DNA from: Lentinula raphanica
Taxonomy: Eukaryota; Basidiomycota; Agaricomycetes; Agaricales; Omphalotaceae
DNA length: 64,000 bases
Assembly: GCA_027919835.1 (NCBI GenBank)
Contig: JANVFP010000017.1
Location: 372,001-436,000 of the forward strand
Direction: 5' to 3'
Positions within the stretch are counted from its first letter, which is position 1, and the number at the start of each line of letters is the position of its first letter. The translations under genes and the position numbers were made by a program. This document shows positions 23,606 to 35,129 of the stretch, piece by piece. The notes under the pieces were generated by a model, which did not search any database, was not told the origin of the DNA, and saw only the letters and a list, made by a program, of their open reading frames with translations.

Positions 23606-26600
23606 GATACAGTAAAGCTTTTGTAAAAAACACTGATAAGTTATCGGGTACCTATTGCAAATAGTTGTGATAACCCGGAGGGGGTCCCGGAAATGGCCCC
23701 GGGGGGTGGTCATGCCTGTCACCACCTGTCACATATGGCTTATATTTACTGTTTTGGGTAATTAATAATCATCCAGATATTAAATAAGCAGTACATTTTC
23801 AAAAAAACCCAAAAATTCATAAAAATTCATAAAAAAACCTAAAATAGCCTGATTAGGTCAGATCAGGATATGTAAGCGAATGACCTCATATGATAAAAAA
23901 TGATGTAGGGCCAATCTAGGTACTAAAAATAGCCCAAAAAATCACTAAAAATGCAAAAAATATTTAGGGATAGTATAGAGCCTATTGCAGGCCCAGGCAC
24001 ATCAAAATTACCAAAAAAGGTAAAAATTGATCATGATTTCATCTTGTAGTAAAAAATCTGAAAAAAATCCTAAAAATAGTCAAAAATTCAGGGGTGCCTT
24101 GTTGGCCCTGAAAATGCAAAATAAAAAAAAAATACGCGACAAGTGTAAAAATTTTTATCACTCCAAATCATTCTAAATCCACTATACAGTCAGTATATAT
24201 GATGTATATGCTATATTTAGCATCCTAGTACCTTTATTGGGCTAAAAATAGAACTTGATCTCATCTGATAGCAAAAAATCTGAAGAAATCATTAAAAATA
24301 CTCAAAAAATTCAGGGGTGCCTTATTGGCCCTGAAAATGCAAAATAAAAAAATTTACACAACACAATTGAAAAACAACATCACTCCAAATCATACCAAAT
24401 CCACTACACAGTCAGTATATATCATGTATATACTATTTATAGCACCCCTAGTACCCTCAATCACTTATATCACTCGAGAATCATACCAAACTGAATGATT
24501 TGGGGAGTAAATATATTGTACATGATATTTTTAGCACACCTAGTACCCTTGATAACTTAGAACAATTTATATTACTCAATATGTTCAGTACACTTAGCAC
24601 TTATCACACCTAACACACTAAAACTCATAACAGTACTTATATGTATTATACTTAACACAGTTGACAATGAAAATACTTAAAACAGTGTTGTCAGTCACTA
24701 TACTTAACACACTTAACAGTCAAAAAGTCGGAACAATGTTACTTTATATACATAACACTCATTGTTATACTATAACACACTTATAACAACGAGTTTTGGG
24801 CGCTTATGGGCGCTTATTTGGTGTTTTTGAGTCAAAAATCATTATAGCACACTCAATAATGTTTGTCTGGCCTCTATACTGTGTCAGGATGTTGTCTATA
24901 TTATATTCTTCTAGATACAATTCAGAGAACTCGAAAATTCAACCTGTGGGGTTGGCTATATTGTGATCTTTTGAAATATAACAGTGTTTTATGTAAATGT
25001 CAATGCATATGTCCATGTAATGCAAGTATACTGATGGTGGTTCATGAGGGAATCACTCCTACAGTCTATTGGAAGTGTCTGGACATGGTTCAGATACTCA
25101 CTATGACTATTGGACTCTGTGATATACATGTACATGTTTCATGTACACTATAGATGTCTACACTTACATGTAACAATAGATGTCATATTCAATGACCCCC
25201 ATTACAGATCTCTTTGCTGTATCACATAGGGTTAGCATAGAATAGGTTGTAGGATGACTCTTCTCATGACCCAGTAGCAGTTTGACTTCATAACATGGGT
25301 GTATGCATTGACATTTACATAAAACACTGTTATATCACAAAAGATCACAATATAGCCAGTCCCAAAAGCTGTAATCTTGAGTTCTCCGAGTTGTATCAAG
25401 TGTAGTATGATATAAACAACATCCTTACACAATATAGAGCCCACACAAAAATTATTGAGTATGCTATTAATGAATTTCGACTCGAAAACACCAAATAAGC
25501 GCCCATAAGCGCCCAAAACTCGTTGTTATAAGTGTGTTATAGTATAACAATGAGTGTGTTATGTATATAAAGTAACATTGTTCCGACTTTTTGACTGTTA
25601 AGTGTGTTAAGTATAGTGACTGATAATACTGTTTTGAGTATTTTCATTGTCAACTGTGTTAAATATAATACATATAAGTACTGTTATGAGTTTTCATGTG
25701 TGAGGTTTGATAAGTGTTAAGTGTACTGAACATATTGAGTAATATAAATTGTTCTGAGTCATTAAGGGTACTAGGTGTGCTAAAAATATCATGTACATTA
25801 TATTTACTGAATGTTGTCAGTCTGATATGATTCTCGAGTGATATAAGCTATACTGAGTGATTGAAGGTACTAGAGGTGCTAAAAATAGTATATACATAAT
25901 ATATACTGACTGTGTAGTGGATTTGGTATGATTTGGAGTGATGTTGTTTTTCAATTGTGTTGTGTAAATTTTTTTATTTTGCATTTTCAGGGCCAATAAG
26001 GCACCCCTGAATTTTTTGAGTATTTTTAATGATTTCTTCAGATTTTTTGCTATCAGATGAGATTAAGTTCTATTTTTAGCCCAATAAAGGTACTAGGATG
26101 CTAAATATAGCATATACATCATATATACTGACTGTATAGTGGATTTAGAATGATTTGGAGTGATAAAAATTTTTACACTTGTCGCGTATTTTTTTTTATT
26201 TTGCATTTTCAGGGCCAACAAGGCACCCCTGAATTTTTTGACTATTTTTAGGATTTTTTTCAGATTTTTTACTACAAGATGAAATCATGATCAATTTTTA
26301 CCTTTTTTGGTAATTTTGATGTGCCTGGGCCTGCAATAGGCTCTATACTATCCCTAAATATTTTTTGCATTTTTAGTGATTTTTTGGGCTATTTTTAGTA
26401 CCTAGATTGGCCCTACATCATTTTTTATCATATGAGGTCATTTGCTTACATATCCTGATCTGACCTAATCAGGCTATTTTAGGTTTTTTATAAATTTTTA
26501 TGAATTTTTGGGTTTTTTTGAAAATGTACTGCTTATTTAATATCTGGATGATTATTAATTACCCAAAACAGTAAATATAAGCCATATGTGACAGGTGGTG

Positions 26601-26714
26601 ACAGGCATGACCACCCCCCGGGGCCATTTCCGGGACCCCCTCCGGGTTATCACAACTATTTGCAATAGGTACCCGATAACTTATTGGTACTTTTTACAAA
26701 AGTTTTACAGTATC
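23606..26714 (-). mobile_element. FB-5: family-A foldback element in cargo gene A
   Basis: 3109 bp, flanked by AG at 23604-23605 and 26715-26716 in CACAGCTG. Same subfamily as FB-3 (CACAGGATACAGTAAAGC end). Mirror arms meet near 25160. In this insertion the end with GATACAG lies on the 3' side of the gene, where it reads TTTACTG/TATC, so the terminal AG acceptor is absent. This copy should disrupt gene A even if other copies are spliced. Confidence 0.85.
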
Positions 26715-27139
26715 AGCTGGATAAGGGAAACCAGGTGCTCATTCGCTGCTAGGAGATCAGTCGGGATTGCGCGGGGGTCGCGAATCGTGCGTGCAAAACG
26801 GCCATTCTCTGTACACTATATTAACAGTGTTAAAAGACGTCGTGTATCTGGATCGATACTGCTTACCACGATGTGGATGAAAGTACCCAGATCACGAAAT
26901 TTCCAGTGGGTAGGCCCGTCGACGGGGGGGCTAGTTCCTCCATGAAACAGCAATGTCTTTTTGACAGTTTCGCCTGGGTGGACAGATGGACGGCGAGGAG
27001 CAGTGGTAGGGTATCCCAATGCAACACGGATCTTCTTCAGCTCCGTTAGGATTTGATCAGTGTACTGTGTCTTCAATTGCGACTTTCGGGGTTGTTTGTC
27101 TTTAGCAGGACGCTCAGTGGTCGCGGCAGCTCTGGGCAT
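26715..27139 (-). CDS. KDZ cargo gene A, 5' part
   Basis: Starts MPRAAATTERPAKDKQPRKS (27139), a basic N-terminus. Exon 1 is 27139-26867 (91 codons), intron 26866-26816 (GTAAGC to ATATAG), and exon 2 runs from 26815 to the FB-5 insertion. Recognisable text includes YTDQILTELKKIRVALGYP and FRDLGTFIHIV, then ENGRFARTIRDPRAIPTDLL. I do not recognise the family. Lying between the transposase and gene B on the same strand, it is part of the mobile KDZ unit. Confidence 0.65.
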
Positions 27140-27378
27140 AGCGTAGGATATAGGTCAATGGAGAAGAAGGTCAAACAATGTAATGTGCTACCCAATCCGC
27201 TTTTATAGTGCCTCCAAGCATATGTACAACCACAATGATTGTCTTTTAATGGTATCTCTGTCGCGTTTCTTCACACTTAAGCGATGCACAATAGCAGGGC
27301 ATGGCCCAGCAACCAAACGAAAAACTAGATCAAGATTAAGAGTCCTATGTACTAGCTAGAAGTCTGAGTAAAACATAG

Positions 27379-29928
27379 TCAAAAACGACGAGGGATAGTT
27401 GGAGCGCGCTTGAAGTAGTCAGAGAAAACACAAATGTAATGATAGGCTACATGATACTCCGCATTATCAATCTCGTGAACGCTAGGTTCGCAACTAGGCC
27501 TGAGAGGCTCAACAACACGTTCAAGCTTCGAAGATACCCCATAACCAAAACCCCAGCCTCGCATGATGCGGTAGAGATTGTACGTGGCTTCTTGGCGGTT
27601 TTCCTTGTTCGGTGACCCGAACCCCATATTTCCCGTAACCAGACCCGGGATGGCAACTATCTTGTCAAAGCGCTGTGAATGACTCGTCACACCCAGCTCA
27701 TCAACAACCTCGCCATCTTCAGGCGGTTCCTCCGTGTTCGATCTTGGGTCAAACAAATATCGATCGGCCGCCAAAAGTTCCGTTTTGAATGAAATTCTGA
27801 TGATTTCATTGAGAATCTCTGTGCAGATAGGATCAGGAATCTTGTCCGGGTACTGCTGGCCTTTCCACTGCGGGATGATGTTCTTGAGGTTTGAAAGATC
27901 AATTTCCTGAACAAGACTTGAAGTTAGCATTGAGGTATGTTGTGAGGAGTCATAGAACCTACCGGGTTGGGTAGTTGTGTTTCCTTCGTCGACGTAAGAC
28001 TCTGCAACATATTGACCAAAGTTTGACGCGTTTTGGCAGCCTGTGTACCCTCCTTTGACCGAAGATACTCCAATCCCAAGATTTTTCGCCAATCTTCATT
28101 CGACATGAACGAAGCGGTCATGCCAAGCTTCTGTAAGCGGTAGAGGAGTAGCTCGCGCAGCTTTAAGTACATGGAAAGGAAACCCTGGCGAGTGCCTTCG
28201 GAGAGATTGGCTAGCATAACAGCATCCGGTAATGGATAACCTCTTGAGACACCTTCTCGCAGGGGTTGCTCATGATTGAAATCTTTCCCGACATTGCTAC
28301 TAGCTCGCGCCCAAGTTGAAATTGCAGGTGGTAGCAGCGATGACTCGATTTGTTCAAATTTATTTCGAGAGGGGGTGGATTGACCTGACTGTGAACGATT
28401 CTTTTTCGGCCGGGAATCTATATCAAACAGGTAAGCAAACTGCATGGAACACTTGAAATGAGAATTCGACGTGCATGGTGTGGATCGGGAATCAGACGTT
28501 GGAATTGACGATGATATCCGCGAAATGGCTGAAGGTCCCGCAGTTGAGGTGAGGGGAGGACTAGTGATGGGAGTGGTCGGAGAAACCAGAGTAGAATTGA
28601 AGATGGAAGGGGGAAATGCTAGTTTGCCGGTATAATCAGCCATTAGCTGATAATGTTCACAAGAGTGAAGACTACCCGAATAAACAACGGGATGGGGAGG
28701 ATTCTCGTCTTCGAAGCTCACAACTTTGGTGATAACATCAAACAACTTGGGGAGTGGTGAATCATCAGAGTGCCAATGGATAACTTTGACATCGGAAGGA
28801 ACTGGAAGTTTCCGACCGTACCAGACAGGAATGCCAGCCTAGAGAATAAAATCATGCTTAGTTGGTTCAGAGTTTGGAATGCATCGAATGAAAGCCTAGC
28901 TTACTCGAAAGCATTGCTCGGCAATGAGCGGTTGGTCAGTGATGGTGCCAATGACTGGCCGGAGTGGGTGCGTTTTCCAGGCCTCTGATTTACCCCACGA
29001 TGGTTCTATAAACAGCATCCAAGTGATGAAGGCATCCATCTGCAGCAAATTGCGCTGACAGATGCACCAAATCATAAGACTCTCTGAGTACGGGGCCGCC
29101 GCAGTAGACAGTTGCGAGAGGAGATAACGGATACGACCCTGATATTCTTTGATTTTGGGATGAGATCGAAGGGAGGATGTTGTAGATGCCACTGAGGAGG
29201 AGGAAGAGGAAGCGAATTTCGCATCATCAATCCTTGTATAGATGGTAACTAAAGCATGCTCCAATGCGTCTAGCTGTATCTTGGGGAAGCGGCCGATAGG
29301 AACAGCAGCCAACTTAAAACCATCGATTGGCTCGAAGTCGACCTCCGAAGGTAGATGCCACAAAATGTTGAGGTAATCATTAAGATCTGGAATACGGATT
29401 AACGCAAGATATGCCCTGGACATGCTGAAGAATTGGGGATTGAAGTCGGGGTCATGTTGACCAAAGTGCAATTGCTTTCGAAGGCGAACGTCCTGGATTC
29501 CCCATACTGGCTCCGGCAAAACATCAGAGTTGGGCGACGTGAGGAAGATGTTGCTTTCTGAGTAGATACATCCAACTCGACCGTTATAAGATTTCATAAT
29601 TGTAGCCTAGGGAGCATGAATGATGATCCTGGTAAAGAGAGGATCTGCTCACCATAGTAGTAGGATTGATATGTATAAACCGCAGACAAGTACACAAACG
29701 ACGCAAAGCCGATTGGTGTGAAAACGAAAAATTCAACACGGAGTCAAATTTTCCTTTGGCAAACGGAATGGATATGGAACTGCAACACAGAGTTACTTGT
29801 TCAAAGACGATCGCCGTCACATAGACAGAAATCGCCTGATTTTTAGGGTAGACGGATGTTCAGAACATGAATACGTTCAAGACGCAAAGGTAGAACTTAG
29901 AAGGAGTTGAAGGAGAACCGTGACGCAT
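27379..29928 (-). CDS. KDZ cargo gene B, hypothetical protein (780 aa)
   Basis: Five exons on the minus strand: 29928-29875, 29835-29653, 29606-28905, 28838-27963 and 27906-27379, joined in frame with consensus introns of 39-66 nt. The predicted protein has 780 residues without a stop. Exon 3 holds the most conserved-looking part (WGIQDVRLRKQLHFGQHDP, FFSMSRAYLALIRIPDLNDY, LNILWHLPSEVDFEPID). Exon 4 contains GIPVWYGRKLPVPS and a serine/threonine-rich linker. Exon 5 includes NIIPQWKGQQYPDKIPDPI and MRGWGFGYGVSSKLE. Similar proteins are, as far as I recall, common uncharacterised families in mushrooms, often next to transposons. No catalytic motif or TET/JBP signature seen. Confidence 0.75.
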
Positions 29929-30775
29929 GATGTTACTGGCGCGTGTGATGACTCACTGGACAACTTCATGTAAGCATCTGATTTACGTTCTGCTACTAGC
30001 CTCCTCGCCGCCCACGACCATGAGCACGATGGCTTTGAGCTGTCTGCTTGATTCTTTGGCAGTTGATGACTCTATGTTGTCGCTGCATTTACTTGCGTAT
30101 GATGTTGACTTTGTGTTAACATCGTCGAAACTGCTTGACTTTGAGTCGGCAGTGCTGAATACTTCCTCGATATCGATGAATCTCTCAATGTTGAACTTGC
30201 AAGGTATGTAACTAGTTGAATGAGGTTATGACTCTGAGACTGATGCTTTCTATATATTTTTATCGCAATATTTGCAGCAGTCGACCTCAAGGCTCGACAT
30301 AAGACACCGAATCCAAGCGGACTTGGAAGGAATGGTCGCGATAGTCAACGCGATAGTCCATTTGGCCAACAATAACGAATCGGTAACCGAAACAACGACT
30401 CCCATCTACTCAAGTCTACTCGCTATCATCTCCGACATATCATCAAGCGGACTTAGAAGGAATGGTCGAGTGTGTGTGGGTAAAGACCACTCGAGCGTTG
30501 GATAGCCAATTTGGCCAACAATAGAATAAACAGAACAGACGAATTGGTAGGTGGCATCTAGATAGACAATGGAAATATGGATTTGACGTATTGTTTATTC
30601 GCAAGGGAACTCCTCTCGTGTCCGCGGTACATTGTTCGACTTGAGGCATATGACGCGTAGTTGAGCGCGTCGAACCACTCAACACACACCATTTCTCCTA
30701 AGGCCACTTCCTATATATCTTGTCTTCGAACACTCACATCCACCTTCTCCCTGATTCTCCTTGATTGAAACCATC
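29929..30775. other. Intergenic region between divergent cargo genes B and C
   Basis: About 850 bp that probably hold two divergent promoters. A unit with AGCGGACTTRGAAGGAATGG and ATTTGGCCAACAATA occurs twice (about 30316-30390 and 30446-30545). A TATATATTTTT lies at about 30251 and CTATATATC at 30711, ~65 bp upstream of the gene C start. No credible ORF. Confidence 0.4.
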
Positions 30776-33219
30776 ATGCTCAACAATACCACTTCGACTA
30801 TCACTCCTCCTCCTCCAGTCCCGCACGCGTCTGCAGCACCCGACTTGGAACCTCCGAAGAAGAAGCGTGGGCCGAAATCACCACTCACCGATGATCAAAT
30901 TGATATCATCCAGACTTATTTTCCAGCGATGGAGAAACTCCTTGTGCAGCATGAGCTTCACGCTGGCAAAGAAGACAAAGTCCCCGATCCGGATGCGGTG
31001 GTTACATGGTTCGACAATACCATTACAAAAATACTCAAGACGAAGGCTTTTGAGACGCTAGATAAAACCAAGAAAACTCCAGCACAGTGGCGCGTAGTAA
31101 GTGTCAATGCCATTACATGTTCCGTTCATCAGTATCAATCATTCTCTCATAGGTCATCTGAGACGTCTTCAAAAACTATCGCAACAACACCTTCATCCCA
31201 AAGAATCAGAAAACCTTTGCGCTGCACTACCTTCAATCCAAGAACAATGAGACTCGCAGTCCCGATGAGTTCATCAAGGCAGCAGATGCCTTAGTCTCGT
31301 TCAAAGTTCCCGCCGCTCCGAAGAAGCTGTTCGAGCGCGAGAACAAGGAAGCCATAATCGCTTTGATGAACAAGAAGATCGCAGATTTGACTGCCAAGAC
31401 ACCTGGAGGCGAATACGCTGAGAACGACGCGACAGAATCTCCCGAAACGCGCGCGGATAACACTCGTAATCCCAATCCCGCAGCACTTTATCAAAATGCG
31501 TTGACGGAACTCTGGGCCAAGGCCGACAAACAGCGTTACATTGACGAGGCATCCTCAGTGGATATCTTCAAGTGAGACTCTCTTTGATTCTACTATGATA
31601 ATCATTTCAACTAATATCTTCTTCGCAGGAATCAAGCTATGTTCCAAGAATCGATGTATAATACCCTCTGCGCTTTGGCGGAAGGTGGGGCGATAGGGCC
31701 AAGTGAGATGCTCCTTTGGGTTGGTTTTTGTGACAAGGACAACGTTGTGCAATGCCAACGGTATGTACTCTTTTGTTATTATAATGCTCAAGGTCTCCTT
31801 ATAGTGATTTCTCAGATTACATGCCCATCATCGCTACGACCCAGACAACACCATCAAACCATTCATTGAGGGCGATGAGGCCACGGAAATAGAGAACACC
31901 TGGGAATCATTCTGTGAACGGACTATTCCTTGTAGGTTTTCCAATTGATGTTCCTTCTTGACCGTCCATGTTGACACTGTCTGGTTTGTCTAAGGTCATC
32001 CAAAGAAATCTCCTTCCAACGGCGCTATTGATGAAGGGGCTAGTACGATCGATGTGCCTCGCACCGCTGCCGGTGTACTAGTCCTTCCCGAAATCGACTT
32101 CGATAATACAACGCGCATCCAGCTGTTAGAAACGTTGATCAACTTTCGCAAAGCGCTATGGTGTAAGTCCTTGACTTTGTGGCTCCGTTGATTATGAACT
32201 CATATGTTTCGACAGATTTCAGCTATCCAGCTGATATCAATATGCCTTCGGTCCCGGTGGCCCATATAGCCGCTCATCCAGAGGATTATCTTGACGTGGA
32301 GCAGTTTCCACAAGCAGTAGAACTTGCCACAGTCGAGAGCCTCGACCTTGTCGCTCTTTTTGAACTTGCCAAGTATCTGGGAAGTGTATCACATACTACA
32401 CATTCAACTCCGATCACTTTTAGACCAAAGGCTGAAATTCAACGAAGGGCTCATGATCGGAGTGTCAAGGAAGAAAGGGAACGGCAGACCGGGGACGAAA
32501 TCGTGTATGTTACCCAGACTGCATCTGGTAATGCTCCCGCCCCTTCCAAGGAGTTACAACCTTCTCCGGCGTCGGCTGCTGAGCAACAGGTTGATTCCTT
32601 GACTTCTGTGGGCCTCCCTTCCAATGATACCATGCCAGTCAAGTCTTCCTCTACCGAATCTCTTGCCACGGCCAACCCTCTTCTTGTTTCTGCGAGCCGT
32701 CATTCCACGCCATTTGAGCCTTTATCCACTGACTCTCTTGCCACGACCAACCCTCTTCTGATTTCTGCAAGCCCTCGTTCTACCTCTGTTGATGCTCCTC
32801 CTATGACTTCTGTCGATGCAGCAGTGCCACCTCCAGTGAACCCTCATTCTCCGTCTGTAGCTGTGGAGACTGCTTGTGCTCCTTCAAGTGAGGCTGAGAC
32901 AAGTGGTCCTCCTCTGACTTCTCTCGACACATCAGGAGCTTCCACTGATACCCCTCCTACTGCGATGTCTGATCATTCCAAAAAACGGAAGCGTCCCAAT
33001 GACTCCGAAAGCCAGGAAAACATCTTACCGGCTCCGAAAACTCGCAGGCGGGCTGGCACCAGTGGAGGAGTGGATCAAGGCACAGGAGCTGGACGGGTAA
33101 CCCGCGCCAGCACAAAACAAGCAGCGGAACCGCGAACACTTCAAGGTGGGCGTCGGGGTAACGTGGCTGGAGGACATGTACCAGGAGATCAAGTAGAGAA
33201 GCGGAAGGGACGCCGTTGA
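30776..33219 (+). CDS. KDZ cargo gene C, basic nuclear-type hypothetical protein
   Basis: Six exons: 30776-31096, 31153-31571, 31629-31760, 31816-31931, 31995-32162 and 32216-33219. They sum to 2160 nt (720 codons) and stay in one frame. The N-terminus has an AT-hook-like KKKRGPKSPLTDDQ; the middle contains MLLWVGFCDKDNVVQCQR and VLPEIDFDNTTRIQLLETL; the C-terminal third is Ser/Thr/Pro-rich and ends in basic clusters (KKRKRPND, KTRRRAG, EKRKGRR) that suggest a nuclear DNA-associated protein. An in-frame TGA at 31159-31161 near the start of exon 2 would stop translation unless splicing differs. Family not named; similar proteins seem common in Agaricomycetes. Convergent with the right KDZ end. 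Confidence 0.7.
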
Positions 33220-33225
33220 TTTGCT

Positions 33226-33625
33226 TTGTTGTTGGCCTGTTTGATGGTGTTCATTGCGTGTTCATTTCAGTATGTTGTTTACTTCTATGTGTATGCTGGT
33301 TATTTCATTGTCCTGTTTATTTCACTATGCTGGTTATTTCACTGTCCTGTTTATTTCACTATGCTGTTTATTTCATTGTCCCGTTTATTTCCGTATGCTG
33401 TTTATTTCACTATGTTGTTTATTGAATGCATGTTGATTATGTTGTTTATTAAATGCACGTTTATGTACATCACAAGGTGTTTATTGATGTGTTTATTGAA
33501 GACTCTAACTCATTTAATGTAAGGGTAGTAGGGGTAATGAAAAAGGTGTTTATTGGGATGTTTATTGAAGTTTATTCAAGTCTGGTCTTGACCTCGGGTG
33601 TTTATTAATAACTGAGCCGGATTCC
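33226..33625. repeat. Right subterminal and terminal repeat zone of the KDZ transposon
   Basis: Contains more than ten TGTTTATT or GGTTATTTCA-like words (for example near 33322, 33349, 33367, 33385, 33403, 33447, 33480, 33547, 33561 and 33598), the inverted match of the AATAAACA words at the left end. Ends at 33625 just before TGGTGACA. ORFs here are translations of the repeat. Confidence 0.65.
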
Positions 33626-33633
33626 TGGTGACA

Positions 33634-33744
33634 GGCATGCCCACCCCCCGGAGCCATTTCCGGAGCCCCCTCTGTGTCGTCACAACTATTTTCAAAAGCT
33701 CCTGGATAACTCATCAGGTCTTTTTACAAAAGCTTCACAGTATC
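33634..33744 (+). mobile_element. FB-2: right tip, separated by the KDZ insertion
   Basis: The last 111 bp of FB-2 (GGCATGCCCACC to CTTCACAGTATC) after the second TGGTGACA. It ends directly at CTGTG of the XPG-like gene. In the XPG direction it contains a YTNAY site (CTCAT), a CTTTTT tract and TTCACAG/TATC, a complete acceptor-like arrangement. Confidence 0.85.
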
Positions 33745-33938
33745 CTGTGTATCAAAACAATTTGCCCGGTCAGAATATTTTTCCTTGCTTGGTGTACTTG
33801 TAACTGAATGCGGAGTATGTTCCAGTCCTCCACGGTGTTCCCACCTCTTCAACTACCCTAGCCTCCAGTTCAAATTCACAGGTATCATTGTCAGACTACA
33901 ATGATATAATTGATATTAGCGACGAAGAGAATTTTTGA
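33745..33938 (+). CDS. XPG/Rad2-type nuclease, 3' part
   Basis: When the frame from 9643 is continued here across one target-site copy, codons run VYQNNLP, then a probable intron (GTCAGA to TTCCAG, about 33780-33834), then VLHGVPTSSTTLASSS and a C-terminus NDIIDISDEENF with stop at 33936-33938. Such an acidic Asp/Ser C-terminus is common in this family. The split gene shows the FB-2 and KDZ insertions occurred in a once intact host gene. Confidence 0.7.
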
Positions 33939-34327
33939 TACTGATAGATATGTACACAGCAATATGTATGAGTATGTATGTCAGTATGTACTCCCGTTAC
34001 ACTGACAGAATTCTCTCCGAGTTCTCCGACATGAAATCTAAGAAATGCGCGAACACCTGGCAAACACTACTAGTAATTCTCAAAGTCCATACTCTGATTG
34101 TGAAGGATCGGAGCACACAAGATATAGTAAATTGAAATTCAATTGCTCATGCATCTGTATAGCATAACATACATCGGCATACAGGACGATAAGGAACCGG
34201 TCATCAAACTAGGTACAGGAGGAGGTAGGTGGGCGTATTTCGACGTGTCTTCTCCAATCGAAGAGGGTACGGCGACTCTGAACAATATATCAGTTGAAGG
34301 CTAAGGGTAAATAATGAATGATATGTA
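33939..34327. other. Intergenic region
   Basis: About 390 bp between the end of the XPG-like gene and the ubiquitin-like gene. No feature recognised. Confidence 0.3.
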
Positions 34328-34829
34328 CTAGTCAGCCAAGTGAAGGGTCGCCTCCTTCTGAATGTTGTAGTCTGAAAGTGTTCGTCCATCTTTGAGTTGC
34401 TTTCCAGCGAAGATCAGATGTTGTTGGCAAATGGGAACACTATGATGGAAAGGGATGAGCGGCAGCAGCGATGAAAACACAACAGCAAATTACATACCTT
34501 TCTTTGGCCTGAATCTTGGCCTTCACGTTGTCGATGGTGTCCGAGGACGCCATCTTAACGTTGTCAATGGTGTCCGAGAACGCCATCTTAACGTTGTCAA
34601 TGGTGTCCAAAGACGCCATCTTAACGTTGTCAATGGTGTCCGAGGACGCCATCTTAACAGTGATTGTCCTACCCATTGGTGTTTTGACGAAGGGCTGTAC
34701 CTTGGGCGAACAGATGAGAGAGAAAACAGTCGGGATATAAGCGCAACTTACTTTCTGTCGAGTGGAGAAACCTGTGAGTAATACAACGTGTATTAGTGGT
34801 GAACGATGTTCTTGTGAGAGCATGTTCAA
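34328..34829 (-). pseudogene. Degenerate ubiquitin-like gene with four tandem 11-residue units
   Basis: Minus-strand gene derived from ubiquitin. An acceptor-like CAG precedes PFVKTPMGRTITV (34695-34653); then the segment KMASSDTIDNV is present four times (33-bp units at 34521-34553, 34554-34586, 34587-34619, 34620-34652). After KAKIQAKE comes an intron (GTATGT, 34496 to 34440) and an exon with [20 protein letters not shown] and KEATLHLAD, stop at 34328. Normal ubiquitin has this helix-strand segment once and ends in Gly-Gly; here the conjugating tail is absent. The start is not clear (an ATG near 34823 would add an unrelated N-terminus). It cannot be conjugated as ordinary ubiquitin. It is a pseudogene or an unusual non-conjugated variant. 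Confidence 0.75.
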
Positions 34830-35129
34830 GTAATAGCCGTGTCAGAGCCAGAGCACTCGACAGAGTATGTAGTCGGTTGAGTGATGCAGAGTGATGCAGA
34901 GAGAATTGAGGCAAATGACAGTGGCAGATTATGAAGAACGTTGAAATAGACAATGGTGGTGGTGGTGGAAGAAGATGAAGAACGGAACTCAGAACGTTGG
35001 CAGACGAATTAAATGATACGGTCACATGCTGCATTGGGTTAGATAATAGATTGGGTTTGCGCTTGTTGAGCTGGCCGGCGCCTCTTTCACAACGTCTTTT
35101 TTTGCTATCACAAAACTTCGAGATTTTTA

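Larger units (their letters stand above)
12635..33625. mobile_element. KDZ (Kyakuja-Dileera-Zisupton) transposon, 21.0 kb, with nested foldback elements
   Basis: Bounded by TGGTGACA duplications and by imperfect terminal inverted repeats: AAACACCCCAGGTCATAGCC near 12658 matches AAACACCCGAGGTCAAGACC on the minus strand near 33600. Both subterminal zones are filled with AATAAACA / TGTTTATT words. It encodes a KDZ transposase (22812 to 12926, minus) and three other genes (A at 23153-27139, B at 27379-29928, C at 30776-33219). Removing FB-3, FB-4 and FB-5 leaves about 12.1 kb. I recall 8-bp duplications being reported for Zisupton elements. In fungi KDZ elements have been linked to TET/JBP genes, but no such domain is seen here. 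Confidence 0.85.

Noticed and set aside
23606..26714. FB-5 as a spliceable intron like FB-2, FB-3 and FB-4
   Set aside because: Its 3' terminus in the gene direction is ACTG/TATC, without AG; the next AG upstream would shift the frame.
33216..33522. Overlapping hydrophobic ORFs in the right KDZ end (looks like membrane peptides)
   Set aside because: The pattern is the translation of TGTTTATTTCA words in several frames.
12635..33625. TET/JBP dioxygenase expected with fungal KDZ elements
   Set aside because: None of genes A-C shows a plausible HxD...H pattern with the usual surrounding motifs.
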